A stretch of 64,000 nucleotides of DNA from Xenia sp. Carnegie-2017 (taxonomy: Eukaryota > Cnidaria > Anthozoa > Malacalcyonacea > Xeniidae): contig NW_025813447.1 in NCBI RefSeq assembly GCF_021976095.1, positions 496,001 through 560,000 on the forward strand. The letters run 5' to 3'. The notes beneath the pieces were generated by a model. It was given only the letters and a program-made list of their open reading frames with translations. It had not been told where the DNA came from and made no database searches. Of the stretch, positions 46,001 to 58,016 are shown one piece after another. A program made the translations under genes and the position numbers. The stretch's first letter is position 1; every line of letters begins with the position of its first letter.

Positions 46001-49000
46001 CAACATCTCTATAGACAACATCTCTATAGACAACATCTCTATAGACAACATCTCTATAGACAACATCTATAGAAAACATTTCTAAGACAACATCTCCATA
46101 GACAACATCTCTATAGACAACATCTCTATAGACAACATCTCTATAGAAAACATTTCTATAGACAACATCTCCATAGACAACATCTCTATAGACAACATCC
46201 CTATAGACAACATCTCCATAGACAACATCTCTATAGACAACATCTCTATAGAAAACATTTCTATAGACAACATCTCCATAGACAACATTTCTATAGAAAA
46301 CATCTCTATAGACAACATCTCTATAGACAACATCTCTATAGACGACATCTCTATAGACGACATCTCTATAAACAACATCTCCATAGACAATATTTTCATT
46401 AACAAAATCTCCACTCAAGAGACACACATTACCAGATACTTACCCAGTAAAGCATCAATTCCCTCGAGTCCTTTGTTACGAGTTTGCTCGCAAATTCTCA
46501 GCAGCCGGAAGAGAGGGGCAGAGCAAATTGGTGAAACAGTCTGGGAACTACAGAAGTGATACAAACAATTAGATAATATGTAGGTCATGATAAACACTAC
46601 ACGTTTCTTAACCTTGATTTTTTATCATGGATAAAATGAAGTTGTAAACCAACGAGATTGAAGATAATCCCACCCTCGTCAGGAGGGTCAAGACCGGCAA
46701 AAATCGCAACGGGAAGATTGCATCTACATCAGAGAGATTTACAACGTTAAGTACGTAGAGTAAAGATAACGGTTGCCATGTTTGTGACAGAGCAGTGACG
46801 ACATAGTTTAATGAAACAGTTACTTTGGAGGCTCTGTGTCTGTATCAATCAAATGATTTTGTTGAAAATCGGAAACAACAGTCTCACTGATCCATGCCTG
46901 AAGAAGAAAGATTACATATAGAGAGGAAAAATTACAAGATCGTGAAGAAAACACAAAAGTAGAACCTCAGTCTTTGCATCCAGTTCTCCCTTCTCTATAA
47001 CATTTGCAAGTTCATCGTAAAACAACGCCGCAGCTTCGGGAGCACGATCAACAGATGTGCGTACTAAATCCAGTAAACTAACGACCTAAAGTGTTACAAT
47101 GTACATGTTTGAAGATGGAAAGGAAATAAAATAGGATAATGATTAAAATCTTAGAGCATATGCATTCATAGAAAACATGAACTTTCAGATACGTATAGCT
47201 ATGGAAAATGTCAGACACCCGACCAAAAAAAAGTTTTTGTTATCTGACGTTTATTCTTCTCAAAATAATCGCTCTAGAAATAGCTAACAAAGTTGCCAGT
47301 CAACTATGCACTAAAAATTACTTTTCCAATTCAAATGTTATCTTGTCAGCTTTGAGGACATAAAGTAGACATTGAGAAGTATTCATACAACCTGTCTCTG
47401 TTGTTCATTCATTGTGAGATTTGGCTGTGAGCTCGTTGATTCGCTTTTTTCATTGTCGTCACAAGAGCTAGCGTGAAAAAACAAAAATAAATGTAAGACG
47501 AAATTGTTGTAAAGGAAATTCCATTACAAAAGTTACTGACTTGGTTTTAGTCATACTGCGAACTATCATAACGCTACCAATGATACCAACACGTTTGTAT
47601 CTTTAGAAAGAAGAAAGTTGAATTTTGACGTATTAAGACAGCAAAAAAGTTTACTGTAAAAGTCATAATGTTATTTAAATGGTGAAGATGATCACCTATA
47701 CTGGTATGGCTGAGGATAAAAGATGAACATCAACTTACGTAAGTACAGCCAATACAATTCTTAACATTAATAACATATAAACATAAGGTATATATTTCAT
47801 ACTTTAATGAATTACTCGAGAGCTGTTTTCTTACAACCATATGAATATCGTCCTGATAAAAAATATATATAAATCACATCTTAATGGCAATATACACGGC
47901 AATGTACACAGGCAATGCATTAAAATCATTAATTTGTTACCTGAATCATAATACCGTCAGCGCTATTAAATGCTAAAGTACTCAACATCCCAAAAACTTT
48001 TCGCATTTGACTTATACTGAGATTATCCAGGTAATCCAAAATGCCCTAAAGAACAATTTGTTTTAAGGCAAGTAAAGGATTGAAACGGTTGCATTTCAGA
48101 TAAGATGATTTCACCTTTAGAAAAAGAGCAAATGAAGACATGTCTGATGGGTGATCTTCAACAAGATCCGATAAAATATCCAGTGAGATGTCGGCTTCGT
48201 TTGAAAAGCCACTACCAACATGCGAAACCAAGGCGCCAACTACTTCCTGGTTCAAAAATATCGCGATGATTAGAGGAACAAGAAATGGGGAAAATGTTTT
48301 CCCACGCACTCCTGGGAGCACGATTGTGAATCGGTGTAGCGGGTGTATGTAGGTTATATTAAGCACATTTCGTTGCTGCACCTGCACAGCTTGACAAGAA
48401 TCGAATTCGCTCACCAGGATGAAGTGGTATAGACATATGTAAGTTGGTATTCAAGAGAATTTACGTAGTCGTTTAGGTGTGTAATAAACGCCGAGTTGGC
48501 AGCAGATTGGCCGGCAGTAACTCTAATTTGTGTGTGAGAAAAATAAAAATTTCAACTTGCCTGTTTACAATAAAGGTCAAACGTTAGAAATGATTTCGTG
48601 TACATAATTCTGGCGTAGGAAGAGATAGTCGAGTCTGGAGAACGGAGTAAGATTTCAGAAATTACCAGAATATTGTCAAAATATTCTCGTAAAACCTGCA
48701 AGAAAGTTGAGAAAGTATTTTTGGTTTTGCTAAAACAATGTCATTGGGATACCATTTTCACAAGTACTTTGATGAAAAGATGTATAGCTCTAGGTAACAC
48801 ACCTGTCCATAAAATTGAAATGCATCCTGAAGAACAGCAACGGTGAAATATCCATGACGGATTTTGTTTCTTAGCAAAGTTTCGATAGATTTTCTTCTAT
48901 TTGTGACAGCGTAAAGTATTACTACGACAAACACATCGATGACTAAATGATCCGAAGAATTTTTCACATCATCTAAGACCTGAAATAGAAAATATATCAT

Positions 49001-52000
49001 CGTTCCTGATAGTAAAAAACAAAGATAATAAAAACGATGGAATTCTATTCCTAAGGAAATTAGAGAGAGCGAATGCTTTTCATCGTTTCAAAACAAAATC
49101 GCTACACACAAGGGCCACAGTCAAAGTTTAAGAACAATTCGCGACGTTTAAGTTACGTCTGAGGTCAGTTTAAAATATTCGCGAGTGATATTTACGGTGC
49201 AGTTGTTATGTTTAGAAAATCTTGTCATTTCTTCTTCTGTTAGGATTGTTTTTTTTTATAAACTTTACTACGTAGTCATACGTACGAGTCACATAGAAAA
49301 GTTTTGCTTATTTAGCAACAAAACCATGTATTTTCATCGTTTATGTCTGGACAGCATTTACTAGCCTTTCTTGGATTTAAAATTTTTAAGGACTTTTCAA
49401 GTACCCTTAAAATCGATTTTTTCAATTTAAGGACTTTTCAAGAGGTTTAAGTACCTACATGCTTCATTAAACAGTACACTTGGGGTTAAGTACGTGTACG
49501 ATGCCTAACATGACAGTTTAAGTACCTACATGCTTCATTAAACAGTACACTTGGGGTTAAGTACGTGTACGATGCCTAACATGACAGTTTAAGTACCTAC
49601 ATGCTTCATTAAACAGTACACTTGGGGTTAAGTACGTGTACGATGCCTAACATGACAGTTTAAGTACCCACATGCTTCATTAAACAGTACACTTGGGGTT
49701 AAGTACGTGTACGATGCCTAACATGACAGTTTAAGTACCCACATGCTTCATTAAACAGTACACTTGGGGTTAAGTACGTATACGATGCCTAACATGACAG
49801 TTTAAGTACCCACGCGTTGCGTTAAACTTTAGACATAACAAGTACCCACCTTAAGCCAACCATCTGATATCGTTTTTCTAAACCTTACACTAGTTTTTAT
49901 AGCTTCCATAATAAGAATGATTGAGTTCTTAAAGTGATCAGTGGACGTAGAGCTGAAAAAATAAGATGAACTTCCAAAATAAAAAAGTAAATCATCTGTA
50001 CTCAACTGTGTACTGTCACTCAAGAAAAAAATGACGTTTTTTTATACGCACTTTCTCACGCTGTGTATTATACCTACTCACGCTATCTTATACCTACTCA
50101 CGCTATCTTATACCTACTCACGCTATGTTTTATACCTACTCACGCTTTTTTATACCTACTCACGCAATATTTTATACCTACTCACGCTTTGTTTTATACC
50201 TACTCACGCAATATTTTATACCTACTCACGCTATATTTTATATCTACTCACGCTATATTTTATACCTACCCACGCAATATTTTATACCTACCACGCTATA
50301 TTTTATACCTACTCACGCAATATTTTATACCTACTCACGCTATATTTTATATCTACTCACGCTATATTTTATACCTACCACGCAATATTTTATACCTACT
50401 CACGCTTTGTTTTATACCTACTCACGCTATATTTTATACCTACTCACGCTATATTTTATATCTACTCACGCTATATTTTATACCTACTCACGCAATATTT
50501 TATACCTACTCACGGTATGTTTTATACCTACTCACGCTTTGTTTTATACCTACTCACGCTATATTTTATACCTACTCACGTTATATTTTATATCTACTCA
50601 CGCAATATTTTATACCTACTCACGGTATGTTTTATACCTACCCACGCTTTTTTATACCTACTCACGCTTTTTTATAGCTACTCACGTCAATCGTTCAAAG
50701 AGATTTCACAAATTACCACACACCAATCATAGTTTCCTCAACATTATGTCACAAGTACAAGTTAACGAGAAGAATTCTAAGATATTTTCACCTCGATCGA
50801 GTCATGATAATAATACCTTAAATTTCTTCCATTACAAGGAGTTGATGTGGCCGAGGGATCTAAACCATTCAACGTACATGATAGATCCAGGTTCTTACGA
50901 AGATCAGTGATAATCTACAAAAAGACATCCTTCTAACAAATGATGTAGAGTTGTTTAAAAGACTAAATTTACAGTGTCAACAGACAAACCACTTTCTCCA
51001 AGACAACATAAGATAAACATAAGTGTAAATTTCCATGCCTGTATAACGCTATCATCAGCAACTGACTGAAGAAGAAACTTCACCATAACAGGCAATTCTT
51101 CCATGTCTGTTGAAGATAACATGTCAACAACTGATTGTTGTACCTAAAGGACAAGAAAAATTCTACAACAGCAAGCGCTATAGTGGTCAAGAAAGGATTA
51201 ACGTTAAAAAATAAACGTGTAATGACTTAAAGACTCTGCACATGAATCAAACTCGTATCTTAATTATCGTCAGACGAGTTGTTATCACAATACCTACCTC
51301 AGAGAGAATTTCAGACTTTAAATTCAGATTTGTAAGAGTATCCAGAATTGCGATGGTTAACTGTGAATTCTCTTGCATGAAATTTCTAAAAAGAAAAGAC
51401 ATCTTATGTGATAAAATTGAAAACTCTCACTGAGATATCAAAAAACATGAAACACACATTAGTTCTTTTGCAATCCCGGAATGTTCATTGTCATCTAAGA
51501 TCTCTGGAATGGCAGTGATGATCTCTCGTTGAACTGCAATGTCTGATACACTGATTATTTCCAGAAATTTATCGCTTAAATCCTGAAAAGATTGTCACAT
51601 TAAATGTATTCTCTCACTATTGTATCCATTATCATATTATTACCTTCGGTTGAAGGATTTTGTCAAGCCATTTGAACTGATTGACAACAAGTCTTGGAAG
51701 ATCATATTCAAATATCCTAGTAAAAAATGACATGGAAGTTGTCACAAGGAGTTTGAAACAAAGATTAATACAACACAATGAAAACTTACATAAACATTAA
51801 ACATTATCTACATGGTCATGGTCTATACCTATTACTGTTGTCTGAAAACTCGGGAATCTTTTCAAGAAGAGCATTTGCTATTGAAGGCTAGAGAATTAGA
51901 CGGATAACTTCAAATATTTCAATATAAGTTTTATAACATTTTATCAAATAACATCAATGAGTTTGTATTAGCTTATATAAATCAATTAAGAGAACTCCTA

Positions 52001-53606
52001 AATCAATTGAGAATACAAGCTAGAGAAAAATTAAAACATTTGTTTTAAATTCATCTGTTTCATATTATTGTTGTATTATAAAAGAAATAAAAGATGTTTG
52101 CTGTGTTTGTACTGGCTTATGCAAACCTTTGAGACATTTTTAAAACTCTTGAGCAGTTGTAAACCTGAGACAAAATGTTGAGTCCTTGAGTTTTCCTAAA
52201 TGTCTCCACAGTTTGCATAAACCTGTGCAAACACAATAAGTATCTTTTACTTCATAAATCATAATTATCCTTCTGTGATACTTACAGTTAATTTTACATT
52301 TTTAACAACTCAAAATTAGAACATAAACAACCATCAAACATGGTTATAGCATTCGCAAAGGCGTGAATCACAGTTAAGGATATGATTTTGGGTTGGATAA
52401 CAACAATTTGAGGCATTACTGTAAAATGTAAGCCTTAGTCTACCTGAAGGGAGTCAACACCAAGCAATAGTCTCATTAAACTATCTTGAGATGCACCACG
52501 AAAGCTAAAAATTACAAAAAACTAACAGTGTGATAATAAAACACTTGACTAGGATAATGAAAGAAAACTACCTTTGTTCCGATTCTGTAGTTGTCGACAT
52601 TTGCAACAAAGATTGACAAAATCTTCAAAAAAAGGTAACATTAAAAATTATCAATTATCTACCTACTGATCAATTTAAACATTAAGGTATAACAAAGATA
52701 CATGTTTAAAGAGGTAATGCCGAATAAAACTAACCTATTTATGATGAACTGAATAACAAATAAATTACTTTTACCTTTGAGGATCTTCAATATAACTGAC
52801 AAAACCTTCAATAAAATCATTTATGACCTGCACATAAATAAAATTAATGAAATTACATTTAACAAATGGTTGGCAAGGTTGATAAATGTTCATGAGAACC
52901 TGAGGATATTTATGATGTCTTTTTATGGCTTTTGACAAGTTTCTTTGACACAATGCTTGTTCCACATCTATAAAAATATACAAAATACATCAACACATTT
53001 GAATTAGATGTTTAGTAAAAAATGGATAAAAATTTTTACCAAGAACAAATAATATTTCATTTACTTAGTTTATTAGGTTCATCATCATAAGTAAGCTCTA
53101 CTCCACTTCTTGTGACCATTTTCTCAAAAATAGATTGCATATCTCTTTCATAAAGATTTCCATTTTCTTCACCTTTCTTTTGCTTCTTGTTGTTGGACAC
53201 TAGGAAAATTTGATAAGTTAATTGGAAAATGCAGATTATCTTGCATTTGAATGAGTGGAAAGTGCATTCATAATTATTGAGGGTTTTCTTCTTCACCAAA
53301 CTCATTGCTGAGTGTGGTAGACTCCTAACAAAACAATGATATGACTGACATTACACCCACGTAAGTAGAGCTGGTTGATGTCTTTTGCAAGTTGATCCAT
53401 GCATGAAAACTAAAAACAGTTCTAAAAAGGTTTTTTTTCATTTAGCAGTAAAGATAGTTATTATGAATCACCACTAAACCTTACGGAGACTACAGTTTTG
53501 GAGAAGTTTGTATTGAATTTTTCTGTTTAGTCTAACCATTTAACAACTTACCATACGAGGACTCTAAAACATTCGAATCGGGATTTCTTTTTCGTGATTT
53601 AAGCAT
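40082..53606 (-). CDS. FANCD2: Fanconi anaemia group D2 protein
   Basis: Many-exon gene on the minus strand; coordinates are the span from ATG (53606) to stop (40082), not a continuous frame. Conserved blocks appear in the right order: VEQALCQRNLSKAIKRHHKY and FIEGFVSYIED (exons 3-4), FRKTISDGWLK (about 49.9 kb), ETLLRNKIRHGYF (48.9 kb), NQEVVGALVSHVGSG (48.2 kb), FLK then GILDYLDNLS (48.1-48.0 kb), FRLLRICEQ (46.5 kb), RELDLSVFEMLKCGFVSK (43.5 kb), GVIDGPG (42.6 kb), and AFWIGNLKNRDLQG (40.5 kb), then an acidic tail ending DDEDDGCSSESY. The Lys of FLK (48115-48117) corresponds to the monoubiquitinated Lys (human K561). Together with FANCI it clamps DNA and directs interstrand crosslink repair. 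Introns hold four minisatellite arrays. No break noticed in the blocks read. Confidence 0.93.
42840..43230. repeat. 20-bp minisatellite, FANCD2 intron
   Basis: About 19 tandem copies of a 20-bp unit, GGGATATACCTAAGTAATAT with variants, in the intron left of the exon ending LQLQASHLYFLL-like coding sequence near 43.3 kb. Confidence 0.9.
44447..46405. repeat. 15-bp minisatellite, FANCD2 intron
   Basis: Roughly 130 copies of ACATCTCTATAGACA with few variant types (CTCCATAGA, CTATAGAAA, short units missing one to four bases). It fills nearly the whole intron between the exons for GLEGIDALLG and for VVMFNMKEIMCRF. The unit includes the palindrome CTATAG. Long frames reading MLSIEMLSIEM or VVYRDVVYRD come from the repeat (15 is divisible by three) and are not genes. 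Confidence 0.97.
49449..49835. repeat. 71-bp tandem repeat next to a FANCD2 exon
   Basis: Five and a half near-identical 71-bp units (AAGTACCTACATGCTTC, then ACAGTACACTTGGGG, then TACGATGCCTAACATGAC). The last part-unit abuts the 5' splice site of the exon at about 49855-49955. The low divergence suggests recent expansion or homogenisation. Confidence 0.95.
50040..50690. repeat. 22-bp minisatellite, FANCD2 intron
   Basis: About 29 copies of TATACCTACTCACGCTATAT + TT and close variants, on the other side of the same FANCD2 exon as the 71-bp array. Long open frames through it are repeat artefacts. Confidence 0.95.
52075..52262. mobile_element. Short TIR element, copy 2, FANCD2 intron
   Basis: Inverted ends of about 55 bp, imperfect: AAAGATGTTTGCTGTGTTTG with GGCTTATGCAAAC on the left, GTTTGCATAAACCTGTGC and ACACAATAAGTATCTTTTAC on the right. 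Same family as 35290-35450. Confidence 0.6.
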
Positions 53607-54555
53607 CGTCGTTTGGATTTCATAAAATGTTTTATCGTTAGTACAAAGGTGAAAAAAACAAAACTAATTTTTTCAAATCAGACGACCAACGTGCCGCCAT
53701 ATTTGTTCGAGCTTCCCGCGCTGAAGGCACTCTGAACGATGAAATATAGCATTACAATTAGCTCATCAAACCGACAACCACCCAGTTGCATTGATGGTAT
53801 ATTGTATATATCACCAACACAAAGGACAAAGCTGTTCACTGGATTACATTTTTAGGGGGTAACTTACAAGTACGCTTTAAGCAGCTACTATCAAACAATC
53901 ATCACTCTTGAAGTTCGTGCAGTTAAACCTGTAGAATGTTGACTACCCATACATGGAGAAAATTCTCTTCCTAACAAATAATTAAACAATACCAAGAATT
54001 AATTCTATTAACTGTATTGATTATCAATATCATTTCTATTCGGCTTCAGCCTTCACAAAAGTCAATTTTCAACGGTTTGCCTACATGAATTTCTTTACAA
54101 GGACATCGAGTTTTAAAGATTTGCTTTTCACATTTTCGTTGTTGTCGTTTCTCAAAATTGCAAGAACACGATACAGTTCGCGAACTTTTTCTTTGTGTTT
54201 ACTGTCAAGTACGAAACTAGTTCTCTCGACCAACAGCAACAAGTCGTGAGCCAAATCCAAACTTTTCAGACGGATTGCAGCGTATTTAAGATTTTCAAGG
54301 CAAGGGTACAGCTCAGAAAAAGAAATCAAAAAAATCTCACCAAGGAATTATACATCCTCGTCATCTGATACTTTATTAACATAGCCAATAAGAGCTGTAA
54401 ATATGGACAATTGGACTTTCCAAGGATGATTTTTGAGAGAGGACGCAAGTAGGTGCAGGAATTCATGTCTCTGCAATTTGATGAGATTTATCAACTGGCC
54501 AGGCAAACCCAAGACATTCAAAGAATTGATAAGAAGTTTTACATCTGTGATTTCT
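52681..54555. repeat. Segmental duplication, copy A (partner 57923-59742)
   Basis: From ATTAAGGTATAACAAAG onward about 1.87 kb matches 57923-59742 in the same orientation (offset 5242 at the left end), with scattered substitutions and small indels. It contains FANCD2 exons 1-4, the intergenic spacer and the 3' end of ECM29. The match resumes at 57346-57465 (partner about 59764-59886) after a 2.8-kb insertion in copy A. Confidence 0.93.
54081..54555 (-). pseudogene. ECM29 3'-end fragment (copy A), left part
   Basis: Matches the C-terminal coding end of the intact ECM29 gene at 59265-59742 (SKHKEKVRELYRVLAILRND, then the end VLVKKFM). The frame is broken near 54.34 kb, and the fragment lacks the rest of the gene. 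Its continuation, separated by satellite DNA, is 57346-57465. A truncated, presumably non-functional copy made by the tandem duplication. Confidence 0.88.
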
Positions 54556-55261
54556 ACCCAGAAATGTACCCAGAAATGATCGCAGTAACTATATTGTCCC
54601 GGATTGAACAACGTCTGTCCATGTTTAGAGTCCGCACGAGGAAACGTCATGAAACCTTTCTAACAAGAAAACCAACACAAAATGATGTTAAAATCCAATG
54701 TTTGATAATACAGCTACATGCATCAATTCAATTTATACAAACCATAACAGTACTGGGTCTTTTGTTGAAGCTAGGCTTCTATATAAAATTGACGAATTGA
54801 TAGTTGTGACTTTTCATAATGTTTACGCTTTCTTGGCTAACATTCCTAAGTAAGATCTTACTAAAATCCTGCGAAGATCCTCAAGGATCTTGAATAAGTT
54901 AATTTTTAAGATTTTGCCGGATCCTCTACATATAGGATCATTTAAGGAATGTGAGCTGGATCATTTTTAGGGTTAGATCATTTTGACAAAGCGCAGCCAT
55001 ACTTTTCTAGAATTCATTATTCAAAATATCACCTTCTTTAAACTACGTTTTTCATTTCGTTCCGGAGCTTTTGACTTGTTAGCATGTGCTAGAAATATGG
55101 CCATTTTTTGAACTGTGAGGAAAATTACTAATGATTACATTATTCAACAACACAACTTACTGAAATTCTACCTGTCTCAGTAGTCTTAACATTATTGTTT
55201 GAAGTTGGTAAGTAACCATGTTCTTTCTACAAATAGTGATATTTAAACTTATTAAAGTAAA

Positions 55262-55378
55262 TGGTTTGAACTCTGAAGATGACTACCGCTAAGGTTGTCA
55301 AAAGTCAGTCAACAACAGCAAAACAGTCCTTCTCAGGCCTTTACCAACCTGGACAATCTACATTTACAAACATGTAAT
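55262..55378 (+). mobile_element. Second copy of the 4760-type repeat
   Basis: Reads CTGAAGATGACTACCGCTAA then GGTTGTCAAAAG and ends ACATTTACAAACATG, collinear with the reverse complement of 4760-4880. It lacks the outer inverted end seen at 4888-4938. Confidence 0.75.
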
Positions 55379-55439
55379 TTAAACTTATTATTGGTTATAA
55401 AAAGGACAAAGACAGGATGTTGCGATTACCTCAGATTTA

Positions 55440-57340
55440 TGACACGGACCCATGATCCCAGATTCATGACTGGACCCATGACCCGGATTCATGACCCCAG
55501 ACCCATGATCCCAGATTCATGACCCCGAACCCATGATCCTGATTCATGACATCGACCCATGATCCCGATTCATACCTGACCCATGATCCCGATTCATGAC
55601 CCCAGATCCATGATCCCGATTCATTACCGAACCCATGATCCCGATTCATGACCCGGACCCATGATCCCGATTCATTACCCGACCCATGATCCCGATTCAT
55701 TACTTCAACCCATGATCCCGATTCATGACACCAGACCCATGATCCTCCCGATTCATGACCCCGACCCATGATCCCGATTCATTACCCCGACCCATGATCC
55801 CGATTCATGATCTCGGACCCATGATCCCGGATTCATTACCCGAACTCCATGATCCCGATTCATTACCCCGACCCATGATCCCGATTCATTACCCGACCCA
55901 TGATCCCGATTCATGACCTTGACCATGATCCGGATTCATTACCCCGGACCCATGATCCCGGATAAATTACCCCGGACCCATGATCCCGGACCAATGATCC
56001 CGGATTCATTACCCCGAACCCACGATCCCGGATTCATTACCCGGTTCACTTCGATCCCGGATAAATTACCCCGGACCCCATGATCCCGATTCATTACCCG
56101 AACCCATGATCCCGAATTCGCTGACCCCGGACCCATGATCCCGATTCATTACCCGAACCCATGATCCCGATTCATGACCCCGGACCCATGATCCCGATTC
56201 NNNNNNNNNNNNNNNNNNNNNNNNNNNNNNNNNNNNNNNNNNNNNNNNNNNNNNNNNNNNNNNNNNNNNNNNNNNNNNNNNNNNNNNNNNNNNNNNNNNN
56301 NNNNNNNNNNNNNNNNNNNNNNNNNNNNNNNNNNNNNNNNNNNNNNNNNNNNNNNNNNNNNNNNNNNNNNNNNNNNNNNNNNNNNNNNNNNNNNNNNNNN
56401 NNNNNNNNNNNNNNNNNNNNNNNNNNNNNNNNNNNNNNNNNNNNNNNNNNNNNNNNNNNNNNNNNNNNNNNNNNNNNNNNNNNNNNNNNNNNNNNNNNNN
56501 NNNNNNNNNNNNNNNNNNNNNNNNNNNNNNNNNNNNNNNNNNNNNNNNNNNNNNNNNNNNNNNNNNNNNNNNNNNNNNNNNNNNNNNNNNNNNNNNNNNN
56601 NNNNNNNNNNNNNNNNNNNNNNNNNNNNNNNNNNNNNNNNNNNNNNNNNNNNNNNNNNNNNNNNNNNNNNNNNNNNNNNNNNNNNNNNNNNNNNNNNNNN
56701 CACATGATCCCGATTCATGACTCGACCCATGATCCCGATTCATTACCCGACCCATGATCCCGATTCATGACCCGACCCATGATCCCGATTCATTACCCTG
56801 GACCCATGATCCCGATTCATGACCTCGACCCATGATCCCAGATTCATCCGACCCATGATCCCGATTCATTACCCGACCCATGATCCTGATTCATGACTCG
56901 ACCCATGATCCCGATTCATGAACCCGACCCATGATCCCGATTCATGACCCCGACCCATGATCCCGATTCACCCCGACCCATGATCCCGATTCATGACCCC
57001 GACCCATGATCCCGATTCATGAACCCGACCCATGATCCCGATTCATGACCCGACCCATGATCCCGATTCACCCGACCCATGATCCCGATTCATGACCGAC
57101 CCATGATCCCGGATTCATGACCCGACCCATGATCCCGGATTCATTACAGGACCCATGATCCTGGATTCATGACCCCGACCCATGATCCCGATTCATGACC
57201 CCGACCCATGATCCCGATTCATTACCCGGACCCATGATCCCGATTCATTACCCCGGGTACCCATGATCCCGGATTCATTACCCCGGACCCATGATCCCGG
57301 ATTCATGACCCCGGACCCATGATCCCGGATTCATTACCAT
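55440..57340. repeat. ~25-bp GC-richer satellite
   Basis: Dozens of copies of CCCATGATCCCGATTCATGA + CCCGA with 23-27 bp spacing, on both sides of a 500-N gap. Its base composition (near half GC) stands out from the AT-rich surroundings. Frames reading GSWVRVMNRDHG or DHGSGN are artefacts of the repeat. Confidence 0.95.
56201..56700. other. Assembly gap (500 N)
   Basis: Exactly 500 unknown bases inside the satellite; the true array length is unknown. Confidence 0.99.
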
Positions 57341-57345
57341 CTGAT

Positions 57346-57465
57346 GACATCATTATCATCTTTCTTTTTTTCAGGATTGACAATAGGCTTAAGAATATCG
57401 TATACATCTTCAAAGACAACAACGTCATTTTTCTCATGGAGAATTTGTCAAGACATTTAATGGCG
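57346..57465 (-). pseudogene. ECM29 fragment (copy A), right part
   Basis: Matches about 59764-59886 of the intact ECM29 gene (region encoding the linker before DENNDEKSEEEE, including ILKPIVNPEKKKD) and ends abruptly at TTAATGGCG. This marks one breakpoint of the tandem duplication. Confidence 0.85.
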
Positions 57466-57922
57466 CAACACTTTTGAGCAACACTCGCTGTGCCAATGCT
57501 TATTCTGATGAAAACTTTAGAATTATGCTCGTTATTCCAGCTACACGTCATGGAGTCGGTATTAATTAAATTGTCTAATCCTGTTTTTTGCCGACAAAAG
57601 GATTATGTGTTTAATCTGTCTCTGTTTTAAGTGTCATCTCTAAAAATAGGGATGACATTAAACTTTTGTAACATTATAAATATAGCATGGTTTGGAGGTT
57701 CTCATTTAGCAGACGTTGACACCTGATGAGTAGTCTGCCCGAAATGCATAGTGTCTCTTTCTAACTGTAAATAACGGTTCCTTTGAATTGTTTGGTTAGT
57801 ATTTTGATTAAAACATTTCTTTTAAGAACTATTACATTGTTATTATCACCATTCACCATGGTATTTGCTATTTTGAAATCTATCTTTAAGTTTGTCACCA
57901 CGACAAAGTCTCTGTTTCATTA
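57466..57922. other. Duplication junction sequence
   Basis: About 455 bp unrelated to either ECM29 or FANCD2, lying between the ECM29 breakpoint and the FANCD2-intron breakpoint. It includes GACAC-CTGATGA...GAAA...GTGTC at 57718-57755. It may be a mobile-element copy that sat at or filled the junction. No gene. Confidence 0.6.
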
Positions 57923-58016
57923 ATTAAGGTATAACAAAGATACATGTTTAAAGAGGTAATGCCGAATAAAACTAACCTATTTATGATGAACTGAATAACA
58001 AATAAATTACTTTTAC

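Larger units (their letters stand above)
54556..57345. other. Insertion inside ECM29 fragment
   Basis: About 2.8 kb not present in the partner copy. It contains ~700 bp of unique AT-rich sequence, the dispersed repeat at 55262-55378, and the 25-bp satellite with an assembly gap. No gene seen. Confidence 0.8.

Noticed and set aside
44440-46427. Long minus-strand frames reading MLSIEM / VVYRDV repeats as genes
   Set aside because: They arise from a 15-bp intronic minisatellite, open in several frames at once, inside FANCD2.
49449-49835. CRISPR-like array
   Set aside because: Units are wholly identical 71-bp tandem repeats with no unique spacers, in a eukaryotic intron.
50031-50910. Overlapping plus-strand frames of about 200-260 codons (YTYSRYILYLLT repeats)
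   Set aside because: Three frames are open because the 22-bp repeat lacks stops; antisense to FANCD2 and without splice or composition support.
55464-56757. Frames through the 25-bp satellite and the N gap
   Set aside because: Repeat artefacts; part of the translation is unknown bases.
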